A stretch of 6,890 nt of DNA, taken from assembly GCA_021442745.1 (NCBI GenBank), contig JABUSI010000041.1, forward strand, positions 1 to 6,890. Direction: 5' to 3'. The stretch's first letter is position 1, and every line of letters starts with the position of its first letter. Source of the stretch: Erysipelotrichaceae bacterium (GTDB taxonomy: Bacteria > Bacillota_I > Bacilli_A > Erysipelotrichales > Erysipelotrichaceae). The position numbers were made by a program, and so were the translations under genes. The notes below the pieces were generated by a model. It was not told the DNA's origin, ran no database searches, and worked only from the letters and a program-made list of their open reading frames with translations. Below are positions 1 to 5,393 of this stretch, in pieces.

Positions 1-192
1 GTCTGCGTAAATATGATAAACCCAATAAAAGATACATATGAATTAGGTTGGATTGATCATTCTACTGATTGTCCTGAGTTTGTTGAATGGTTAAAAAAGC
101 CTGGTAATTTATATAACTTTTTAACAAGTGAAAATTCGACTAACGCTTCTTTCAAAAGATCGTTTTCGAATAATTTCAGACCGTTCATGTAA
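1..192 (+). CDS. Possible 3' part of an unknown gene, partial at window edge
   Basis: Frame 1 is open from the first base to a TAA at 190-192 (63 codons, no start needed inside the window). The first ~42 codons read like a real protein, with a mixed, charged and aromatic composition (for example ELGWIDHSTDCPEF) and strongly AT-ending codons. GC over bases 1-120 is 30%. From about position 120 onward the frame runs antisense to the TPR-like part of the lipoprotein gene, so the last ~23 codons are probably not native. I recognise no family. It could be the end of a gene brought in by insertion or rearrangement, or a chance open frame: in AT-rich DNA a 64-codon open frame at a window edge is not rare. 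Confidence 0.3.
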   Translation, partial: VCVNMINPIKDTYELGWIDHSTDCPEFVEWLKKPGNLYNFLTSENSTNASFKRSFSNNFRPFM

Positions 193-521
193 TGAAGGTA
201 ATCAGGACTGTTCAGGAAATCCGGAACCATGCTGAACGATTGCATTGCTGATTCGTAGTTACCGGCTTCGTATGCGGTTACTCCATTCAGATAATGGATA
301 TAACTTTGTGTATCTTCATAGGTCGGATCACTGATTTCCTTAAACGTTGTCAATGCCTTCGCGAAGTCTCCGCTTGCCAGAAGGGTATTGGCATCGGCAT
401 ATAAGACGTCATCGCTTGGTTTGGAATTACACCCTGTCAGCATTGTAAGGGCCAATAGGGCTGATAACATAATCTGCAACAGTTTATGGTGTTGCCTGTA
501 AGAAGTATTTATTGTTTTCAT
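57..521 (-). CDS. Small lipoprotein with TPR-like repeats, probably 3'-truncated
   Basis: A 154-residue protein with a lipoprotein signal peptide: charged start, hydrophobic residues 17-29 and lipobox LTGC with the lipidated Cys at 31. It should sit on the outer face of the membrane. After it come three related helical units, starting near residues 41 (YADANTLLASGDFAKAL), 77 (YLNGVTAYEAGNYESAM) and 111 (YMNGLKLFENDLLKEAL), each of the helix-turn-helix type seen in tetratricopeptide repeats. The third unit matches up to about Val133. The remaining 21 residues no longer follow the repeat and lie in 30% GC DNA, so the natural C-terminus is probably lost. The start at 519-521 is backed by an AGGGGG ribosome binding site 8 bases upstream. 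TPR lipoproteins usually mediate protein-protein contacts; no specific function can be given. Confidence 0.7.
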   Translation of the reverse strand: MKTINTSYRQHHKLLQIMLSALLALTMLTGCNSKPSDDVLYADANTLLASGDFAKALTTFKEISDPTYEDTQSYIHYLNGVTAYEAGNYESAMQSFSMVPDFLNSPDYLHYMNGLKLFENDLLKEALVEFSLVKKLYKLPGFFNHSTNSGQSVE

Positions 522-539
522 AGGATGTCCCCCTGTTAT

Positions 540-576
540 ATGTATTATTATAACGATTTTGCGAATAAAAAATATA
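540..576 (-). promoter_or_regulatory. Candidate promoter of the TPR lipoprotein gene
   Basis: A perfect TATAAT -10 box lies at 547-552 on the - strand. It would start transcription near 540, just upstream of the AGGGGG ribosome binding site at 528-533. The -35 region (about 569-576) is AT-rich and matches TTGACA poorly, so the call rests on the -10 box and its position between the upstream terminator and the gene. Confidence 0.45.
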
Positions 577-591
577 CTATTTATATATTTA

Positions 592-621
592 TAAAAGAAA
601 AAGGAGCAGATAATGCTCCTT
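592..621 (-). terminator. Intrinsic terminator of the ABC importer operon
   Basis: An 8-bp perfect stem, AAGGAGCA/TGCTCCTT (601-608 with 614-621), closes a 5-base loop and is followed on the - strand by TTTTTCTTTT. The stem begins inside the stop codon of the ATPase gene (620-622), so no untranslated spacer separates the last codon from the hairpin. Confidence 0.85.
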
Positions 622-1417
622 ATTTCGACAATAATACCCGGTCATTGGATAATTCTTCACCGGTGGCTTGTTCAAATAATTGTAACAGGTCATTGACTGT
701 CAGTTTTTGTTTTTGTTCGTTATCGATATCCAGTACAATTTTTCCGTCATTCATCATAATCAGTCGGTTTCCGTATTTCAGGGCATCTTTCATATTATGT
801 GTAATCATAAGAGCGGTCAGATTGTTATCTGAAATAATACTCACCGTCAGTGCCAGAACTCTTGCGGCAGTTTTCGGATCCAATGCAGCGGTATGTTCAT
901 CGAGTAATAAAATTTTCGGTTTCTGCAGGGATGCCATCAGCAGGGTAAGCGCCTGACGCTGACCACCGCTTAACAAACCGGCTTTATCAGAGAGTCGGGT
1001 TTCCAACCCCAGGTCGAGTTCTTTGAGTTTTTCACGGAAGACTTCGGTTTCCTCTTTGGTTACACCCCATTTTAACGTGCGTTTCTGACCTCTGCGATTT
1101 GCCAATGCCAGATTTTCTACGATTTCCATATTCGCACAGGTCCCCATCAGAGGATCCTGGAATACTCTTCCGATCAAGTGTGCACGTTTGTGCTCTTTCA
1201 GGTTTGTGATATCCTGACCGTCCAGAACAATTGTACCGGAATCCGGCGGGAAAACACCGGCTATCATATTCAATATGGTGGATTTACCGGCACCGTTTCC
1301 TCCAATCACGGTCACAAAATCACCGGGATTGATATGCAGGGAAACATTGTCCAATACTTTGTTTTCGGTTGCTGTACCGGGATTAAACGTTTTGGATAAA
1401 TTCTTGATATCTAGCAT
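620..1417 (-). CDS. ABC importer ATPase subunit (aromatic amino acid type)
   Basis: A 265-residue ATP-binding subunit that powers the importer encoded by the two upstream genes. All nucleotide-binding motifs are intact: Walker A GGNGAGKST at 39-47, Q-loop Gln87 in VFQDPLMG, signature LSGGQ at 149-153, Walker B ILLLDE at 169-174, D-loop ALD at 178-180 and H-loop His207 in ITHN. The FQDP(L/M)xGT stretch and the length fit ATPases that pair with PF04392-type binding proteins (annotated in databases as tryptophan/tyrosine transport). It overlaps the end of the permease gene by 7 bases and has a strong AAGGAGG at 1424-1430, 6 bases before the ATG. It is the last gene of a T-box-controlled operon. 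The ATPase call is near certain; the substrate comes only from context. Confidence 0.95.
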   Translation of the reverse strand: MLDIKNLSKTFNPGTATENKVLDNVSLHINPGDFVTVIGGNGAGKSTILNMIAGVFPPDSGTIVLDGQDITNLKEHKRAHLIGRVFQDPLMGTCANMEIVENLALANRRGQKRTLKWGVTKEETEVFREKLKELDLGLETRLSDKAGLLSGGQRQALTLLMASLQKPKILLLDEHTAALDPKTAARVLALTVSIISDNNLTALMITHNMKDALKYGNRLIMMNDGKIVLDIDNEQKQKLTVNDLLQLFEQATGEELSNDRVLLSK

Positions 1418-2325
1418 GCGTTTCCTCCTTTGGTACTTTTACCGGCAATAAATCCTTTGATGTTCGGTAAGTACAGGCAAATGGCTACAAACAATGCGGT
1501 AAACAATTTCAGATCGTCCGTAGATAAACCCATTTGCAATACGAAGGCAATGATAATACGGTAGATACAGGAACCGACAACGATTCCGGCCAGTTTTAAT
1601 CCGAAATTGATGACTTTGGAGAATACAACTTCACCGATAATAATGGATGCCAGACCGATTACAATGGCTCCTGTTCCCATCGAGATGGAACCGGAACCTT
1701 GCGTCTGACAAACCAATGCACCGCTTAATCCTACAAGACCGTTGGCAAGCATCAGCCCAAGAATTTTGATACCGTCCGTATCCACACCCAGTGAACGTAT
1801 CATTTTCTCATTGGAACCGGTTGCCCGTAACGCGGAACCCAGTTCCGTTCCGAAGAACCAGTACATAATTACAATAATAATCAGAACGAGCGCAAGACCG
1901 ACCCACATTATGGCGGTGTTCAGTTTCATATCAACCAGCGATTGTGCCCAGGTAAAAATGTTCGGCAGTTTTAATACCGGCTGAGCGGCTCTTCCTAAAA
2001 TTCTCAAGTTGATGGAATACAATCCTAATTGGGTTAAGATACCGGCAAGAATCGGCGGGATGGTAAACTTTGTGGTCAGTAAACCGGTTACAAATCCGGC
2101 TATGGCACCACTGATCAAAGCCATGAGTAAACATACCGCAATACTTTGGCCTTGTACCATCAGCAATGCACAGACACAACCTCCGGTCGCAAACGAACCG
2201 TCAACGGTCAAATCCGAGATTTCGAGAAGGCGATAGGTAATGTAAATACCTAACGCCATAATACTCCAGACCAGTCCTTGTGCAATTGCCGATTGTGTTG
2301 TAAGCAAGAAACTATTGAAAGACAT
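1411..2325 (-). CDS. ABC importer permease, BPD_transp_2 family
   Basis: A 304-residue, very hydrophobic protein with about eight to ten membrane segments, forming the membrane channel of the importer. The N-terminal segment followed by ITYRLLEISDLTVDGSF (residues 29-45) is characteristic of the permeases that partner PF04392 binding proteins in the branched-chain/ribose-type permease superfamily. A conserved-looking cytoplasmic stretch, LRATGSNEKMIRSLGVD (about 166-182), follows the central segments and is probably the coupling region that touches the ATPase. The gene starts 2 bases after the stop of the binding-protein gene and overlaps the ATPase gene by 7 bases. No Shine-Dalgarno is visible upstream of the ATG: the place where it should be is occupied by an AT-rich palindrome (2326-2340). 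Translation is therefore probably coupled to the gene before it. Confidence 0.92.
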   Translation of the reverse strand: MSFNSFLLTTQSAIAQGLVWSIMALGIYITYRLLEISDLTVDGSFATGGCVCALLMVQGQSIAVCLLMALISGAIAGFVTGLLTTKFTIPPILAGILTQLGLYSINLRILGRAAQPVLKLPNIFTWAQSLVDMKLNTAIMWVGLALVLIIIVIMYWFFGTELGSALRATGSNEKMIRSLGVDTDGIKILGLMLANGLVGLSGALVCQTQGSGSISMGTGAIVIGLASIIIGEVVFSKVINFGLKLAGIVVGSCIYRIIIAFVLQMGLSTDDLKLFTALFVAICLYLPNIKGFIAGKSTKGGNAC

Positions 2326-2327
2326 GA

Positions 2328-3302
2328 TTATTCAATAATCTTTGCGATTGCAGCCAATTCTTCAGGAATTTCATAACCAATAGCATCGGCGGTAGTTTTA
2401 TTGATAATCAATTCCAGATCTTCACTTGCCAGATATCCGATTGGCATGGTTGCAGGGTCAGCACCGTTCAGAATATCAGCAGCCATTTTACCGGCTAATT
2501 TACCTAAATTGTAGTAAGACAAAGAATATGTAGCGAATCCGCCGGAAGAACACATTCCTTCTTCTCCGCAGAATACAGGAATCTTATTTTCATTGGTTAC
2601 CTGAGCAACAGATGGCATATTGGCAGCCAAAAGGTTATCGGTTCCGATGTAAATGGCATCAACTTTTCCGACTAATGATTCGGCAACCGGAGTAATGGAA
2701 CTTAAGTCAGCTACTGTAGCAGCAACGCAAGTCATACCGTGTGCTTCAATGGCTTTCTTTGCCAGTTCATACTGGAAAATAGAGTTATCTTCACTGGAAC
2801 AATACATAACAGCAACGGTTTTTGTTTCCGGGAACATTGTCTGAATCAATTCAACCTGTTCGTTGACAGGGTTCAGATCGGACGAACCGGTTACATTGGT
2901 ATTCGGCATTTCGTTGGATTCAACCAAGCCGGATGTTGCAGGGTCCGTAACAGACGTAACAACAATCGGAATGTCCGTTGTTTTCTGGGCAACCGCCTGA
3001 GCAGCAGGGGTAGCGTTTGCGAAAATCAGATCCACAGATGCATTCACAAATTTATTGGCAATGGTTTCGCAGTTATCGGTTTGACCTTGAGCACTCTGGA
3101 AATCGATTTCCACGTTTTCACCTTCCACGTACCCGTTTTCAGCAAGACCATCATAGAATCCTTTGGTTGCTTCATCCAAAGCAGGATGTTCTACCAATTG
3201 AATCGCACCGATTTTTTTCTTTCCGTTCTCATCCTGTGTTTTCTCACCGCATCCGCATAACAGAAGGGCAAGTACACCTAATACAACTAATACTTTCTTC
3301 AT
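2328..3302 (-). CDS. ABC importer substrate-binding lipoprotein, PF04392 (TrpX-like) family
   Basis: A 324-residue extracytoplasmic binding protein that captures the ligand and delivers it to the permease. The signal peptide has a Lys-Lys start and a hydrophobic core at 4-15, ending in the lipobox LCGC with the lipidated residue at Cys18; Cys16 at position -2 is less usual. The mature protein shows the ABC_sub_bind pattern: KKIGAIQLVEHPALD near 30, VDLIFANATPAAQA near 90, DIPIVVTSVTDP near 110, NVTGSSDLNPV near 136, VDAIYIGTDNLL near 214 and IPVFCGEEGM near 240. Characterised relatives bind Trp and/or Phe. A strong AAGGAGG (3312-3318) lies 9 bases before the ATG. It is the first gene behind the T-box leader, whose specifier suggests Phe rather than Trp as the sensed amino acid. 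The family call is secure, the ligand inferred. Confidence 0.93.
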   Translation of the reverse strand: MKKVLVVLGVLALLLCGCGEKTQDENGKKKIGAIQLVEHPALDEATKGFYDGLAENGYVEGENVEIDFQSAQGQTDNCETIANKFVNASVDLIFANATPAAQAVAQKTTDIPIVVTSVTDPATSGLVESNEMPNTNVTGSSDLNPVNEQVELIQTMFPETKTVAVMYCSSEDNSIFQYELAKKAIEAHGMTCVAATVADLSSITPVAESLVGKVDAIYIGTDNLLAANMPSVAQVTNENKIPVFCGEEGMCSSGGFATYSLSYYNLGKLAGKMAADILNGADPATMPIGYLASEDLELIINKTTADAIGYEIPEELAAIAKIIE

Positions 3303-3321
3303 AAATTCTTTCCTCCTTCAA

Positions 3322-3575
3322 TAAAAAAATCGTCCAACGCAAAGGACGACGTATCGTGTTACCACCTTACTTTATTTCTGCATCACTGCGGAAACCTTAC
3401 TAACTACCAACATAGTTATAACACGTTAACGGGTGTCAGCCGGGATCACCTACTCTTGTTCAGCTTCCCACTCCCTGATGAATCTTCGCCGGTATGTTAT
3501 GACTGTTTACACCACCCACAGCCTCTCTTGAATAACACCTTCCGGTTACTCGTTTCAGTTCTTTGCGTTTCGTAT
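3322..3575 (-). promoter_or_regulatory. T-box riboswitch leader, specifier probably UUC (Phe)
   Basis: Reading the - strand in order, the leader holds the parts of a T-box: the loop-E strand AGTA (in ACGAGTAACCGG, near 3543-3552), the AG-bulge motif AAGAGAGG (about 3524-3531), the apical-loop motif GGTGGTGTAAAC (about 3505-3516) and the return strand CCGGCGAAGATTCATCAG with the specifier. Then come a stem III hairpin TAACTA/TAGTTA (3401-3418), the T-box proper AAGGTGGTAACACG (3355-3368) and a terminator. The T-box AAGG can pair with CCTT at 3342-3345, which competes with the terminator stem. The bulge is UGGU, so the sensed tRNA should have A73. After the GAA loop-E strand come G-A-UUC-A: UUC (3480-3482) is followed by the usual purine, while AUU (3481-3483) is the one-base-shifted alternative. 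Uncharged tRNA would favour read-through into the importer genes. Confidence 0.93.
3323..3349 (-). terminator. T-box-controlled intrinsic terminator
   Basis: The stem TCGTCC/GGACGA (3330-3335 with 3344-3349) has an 8-base loop and is followed on the - strand by seven Ts (3323-3329). Bases 3344-3345 are also needed for the antiterminator stem, so the two structures exclude each other. The ribosome binding site of the binding-protein gene begins only a few bases downstream. Confidence 0.9.
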
Positions 3576-3610
3576 GGTAATAATATAGAACTATCGAAAA
3601 CCAATGTCAA
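3575..3610 (-). promoter_or_regulatory. Strong sigma-A-type promoter of the T-box/ABC importer operon
   Basis: A perfect -35 box TTGACA (3605-3610), exactly 17 bases of spacer and a -10 box TATATT (3582-3587) on the - strand. Transcription would start near 3575, about 23-32 bases before the first T-box stem I elements. A strong constitutive promoter placed before a leader terminator is the expected arrangement for T-box control. Confidence 0.85.
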
Positions 3611-3650
3611 CAGATAATGTAAAATATTACACAAATGAAAATAGTTTCAT

Positions 3651-3685
3651 AAAAAAAGGAATTCTTTCGGAAACAGAACTCCTTT
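3651..3685 (-). terminator. Intrinsic terminator of the trigger-factor-like gene
   Basis: On the - strand AAAGGAGTTCT pairs with AGAATTCCTTT over 11 bp with one G-U pair (3675-3685 with 3655-3665) around a 9-base loop, followed by a T-run at 3651-3654 that continues the last three Ts of the stem. It lies 8 bases after the stop codon and insulates this gene from the T-box promoter downstream. Confidence 0.88.
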
Positions 3686-3692
3686 ATAAATG

Positions 3693-4649
3693 TTATTCTT
3701 CTGTGCAGGTCGCAGATTCCAGTACAATCTGACTGGCTTTGATTCGTGTGATATCACGTTTCAGATCATCTGTGGAAATTCTTGCCAGAACGTCTTCTTT
3801 GGACAAACCGTTTTGCATCGCAATCTGCATGATCTGCGTATCAATTTCTTCATCCGTTGTAATGACGTTTTCACATCGGATGATTTCATCGATAATGGTT
3901 TCAAACGATACCTGGGATACAGCCGTCTGGCGTAACTGATTGATTACGACGTCTTTTGAAAGTCCGGTCATTTCCAGATACTGGTCCAACGTGAATCCCT
4001 GCATCATCATTTCCTGCTCCATCTGACTCAGGTTTTTCTCTACAGCTACTGTAATGTCGGCATCATCCAATTCCACTTCACAGGATTCCAGAAGTGCATT
4101 GAAAATCTTGTTTTCTTTTTCGGACGTTTGTTTCTGTGCAGCCTGATCTTCCAGAAACATTCTGGTATAGTTTCTGAAATCTTCTACCGTATTTACGGAA
4201 GGGACGTTTAAGGATGCGACAAACGCATCGTTTAATTCTGCCTGTTGTTTTGTCTGAATCGCATGTACTTTAACTTTGAAAATGACCGGTCGTCCGGCTA
4301 ACGTCGGTTCTCCGTAATTTTCCGGGAAAGACATATGCAGTTCTGCTTCTTCACCAATTGCCATGCCTACCATCTGTTCTTCAAATCCCGGAATAAACGT
4401 ATGGGAACCGATTTCCAGCTGATATCCTTCCGCTTTACCGCCTTCAAATGCTACGCCGTCTTTAAATCCTTCAAAATCCAGCGTCACAACATCGTGTTCT
4501 TCTACCGTTCCTTCTTTATCTGTCAGACTGACCTGATTCTTCATGAAGGAATCTATCTGATTCCGGATTTCTTCCTCCGTAACAATGTCTGCTTTCGCAA
4601 CGGTACAATATAAATTTTTATAATCTCCTAACCGAATTACTTTACTCAT
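3693..4649 (-). CDS. Trigger-factor-like FKBP peptidyl-prolyl isomerase lacking the ribosome-binding domain
   Basis: A 318-residue protein predicted to isomerise Xaa-Pro bonds and to act as a folding chaperone. Residues ~48-131 form an FKBP domain in the arrangement of trigger factor: DVVTLDFEGFKDGVAFEGG (53-71), LEIGSHTFIPGFEEQMVGM (78-96), then SFPENYGEPTLAGRPVIFKVKV (107-128). Residues ~135-318 are helical and Met/Gln/Glu-rich, like the trigger factor chaperone arms. The N-terminal ribosome-docking domain with its GFRxGKxP loop is absent; full trigger factors have about 430 residues. There is no signal peptide, so it should be cytosolic, unlike many lipoprotein relatives. The start is ATG 4647-4649, chosen for the AAAGGA 7 bases upstream. 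The frame is open further, to 4838, but that part is antisense to the divergent HD gene. The gene is monocistronic between its own promoter and terminator. Confidence 0.85.
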   Translation of the reverse strand: MSKVIRLGDYKNLYCTVAKADIVTEEEIRNQIDSFMKNQVSLTDKEGTVEEHDVVTLDFEGFKDGVAFEGGKAEGYQLEIGSHTFIPGFEEQMVGMAIGEEAELHMSFPENYGEPTLAGRPVIFKVKVHAIQTKQQAELNDAFVASLNVPSVNTVEDFRNYTRMFLEDQAAQKQTSEKENKIFNALLESCEVELDDADITVAVEKNLSQMEQEMMMQGFTLDQYLEMTGLSKDVVINQLRQTAVSQVSFETIIDEIIRCENVITTDEEIDTQIMQIAMQNGLSKEDVLARISTDDLKRDITRIKASQIVLESATCTEE

Positions 4650-4671
4650 ACTATTTCCTTTCTTATGCATG

Positions 4672-4708
4672 CCCATACATTTTACACGATTGTTATGTGT
4701 GGTTGCAA
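4672..4708 (-). promoter_or_regulatory. Candidate promoter of the trigger-factor-like gene
   Basis: On the - strand the -35 box TTGCAA (4703-4708), an 18-base spacer and the -10 box TAAAAT (4679-4684) would give a start near 4672 and a short leader of about 22 bases containing the AAAGGA ribosome binding site. The -35 hexamer is palindromic and is also the -35 of the divergent promoter. Confidence 0.55.
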
Positions 4709-4741
4709 GTAAACGAATGCATGTGTATAATCTAACAATCG
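4687..4741. repeat. Perfect 9-bp inverted repeat flanking the shared -35 box
   Basis: CGATTGTTA at 4687-4695 and TAACAATCG at 4733-4741 are exact reverse complements separated by 37 bases, roughly centred on the divergent promoter region. The left arm lies in the spacer of the leftward promoter and the right arm covers the predicted start point of the rightward one. It could be a paired operator for a regulator of both genes; a chance match is possible (a few percent in a region this size by a simple estimate). Confidence 0.4.
4703..4738 (+). promoter_or_regulatory. Promoter of the HD hydrolase-MFS operon
   Basis: On the + strand the -35 box TTGCAA (4703-4708), exactly 17 bases of spacer and a perfect -10 TATAAT (4726-4731) would start transcription near 4738, just ahead of the GGAGG ribosome binding site at 4741-4745. 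It shares its -35 hexamer with the promoter on the other strand. Confidence 0.7.
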
Positions 4742-4754
4742 GAGGGGTAATGGT

Positions 4755-5393
4755 ATGATTGAAAACTGGTTGGAAGTTACGACAGACGAAGTCAGAAAAT
4801 TGTTTTCGGATGACTGCAGCGGACATGATTATTATCATACGTTACGGGTCTATAAAACTGCATGTACCATTGCCGGACAAGAACCGTGTGATAGTACCGT
4901 TGTTTGCCTGGCAGCTTTGCTGCATGATACCGATGACGTGAAACTGTTTCAGACATCCGATTATGCTAATGCCAGACGGATTCTTCAACGGATTGATGCC
5001 GGTTCCAGAATTACGGAAGCTGTCATACAATGTATCAGCGAGGTTTCCTTTAAAGGAAAAGATACGGTTCGTCCGACAACAAAAGAAGGGTGTATTGTAC
5101 AGGATGCTGACCGTCTGGATGCCATCGGTGCCATCGGGATTGCCAGAACTTTTGCCTATGGGGGAAGTCACAACCGTGTGCTTTATGAACCGGATGAACA
5201 GCCGTTAACAGGTATGGATGAACAGACATACCGGAATCATATCGGATGTACGCTGAATCATTTCTATGAAAAACTGTTGCTGCTGAAGGACCTTATGAAT
5301 ACGGACACGGCAAAACAGATAGCAAGTCACCGTCATCAGTACATGGAACAGTACCTCAGGGAATTTTTGGACGAGTGGGAGGGAATCCGATGA
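4755..5393 (+). CDS. HD-domain phosphohydrolase, YedJ/YpgQ-like
   Basis: A 212-residue cytosolic protein of the HD superfamily of metal-dependent phosphohydrolases. Metal-ligand motifs are complete: His28 in HDYYHTLRVY (24-33), the His57-Asp58 doublet in AALLHDTDD (53-61), and the distal Asp within VQDADRLDAIGAIGIART (115-132). The C-terminal half shows the Asn-His-Phe-x-x-Lys-Leu and His-Arg-His-Gln-Tyr-Met-x-x-Tyr-Leu pattern typical of the YedJ/YpgQ group. Length (~200-230 residues) also fits that group. A Bacillus member is described as a nucleotide pyrophosphohydrolase, but the substrate of this protein cannot be read from sequence. The ATG at 4755 has GGAGG 9 bases upstream and a good promoter. 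The stop codon overlaps the start of the MFS gene (ATGA), so the two are cotranscribed and translationally coupled. Confidence 0.88.
   Translation: MIENWLEVTTDEVRKLFSDDCSGHDYYHTLRVYKTACTIAGQEPCDSTVVCLAALLHDTDDVKLFQTSDYANARRILQRIDAGSRITEAVIQCISEVSFKGKDTVRPTTKEGCIVQDADRLDAIGAIGIARTFAYGGSHNRVLYEPDEQPLTGMDEQTYRNHIGCTLNHFYEKLLLLKDLMNTDTAKQIASHRHQYMEQYLREFLDEWEGIR

Noticed and set aside
486..956. 156-codon open frame on the + strand
   Set aside because: It is antisense to the ATPase gene and the lipoprotein promoter, with Cys/Ser/Ile-rich low-complexity content and no ribosome binding site. It is a shadow of the real genes.
2739..3304. Long + strand frames opposite the binding-protein gene
   Set aside because: They run antisense to a clear binding-protein gene, with Phe/His/Arg-rich composition typical of reverse-frame shadows and no start signals.
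3355..3560. Trp-specific T-box, as expected from the transporter family name
   Set aside because: The bulge UGGU expects A73, while bacterial tRNA-Trp has G73, and no UGG is found at the specifier position.
3322..3690. A hidden gene or CRISPR-like repeat in the 390-base gap between the binding-protein and trigger-factor-like genes
   Set aside because: The stretch is fully explained by a terminator, a promoter and the T-box leader. No regularly spaced repeats are present.
4650..4838. N-terminal extension of the trigger-factor-like frame up to 4838
   Set aside because: It is antisense to the HD gene and crosses both divergent promoters. It has no family-like sequence, and an AAAGGA ribosome binding site sits before the internal ATG at 4649.
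5375..5389. GTG start five codons upstream for the MFS gene
   Set aside because: The GTG lies in the ribosome binding site GGGAGGG, and the ATG at 5390 gives the common ATGA overlap with good spacing.
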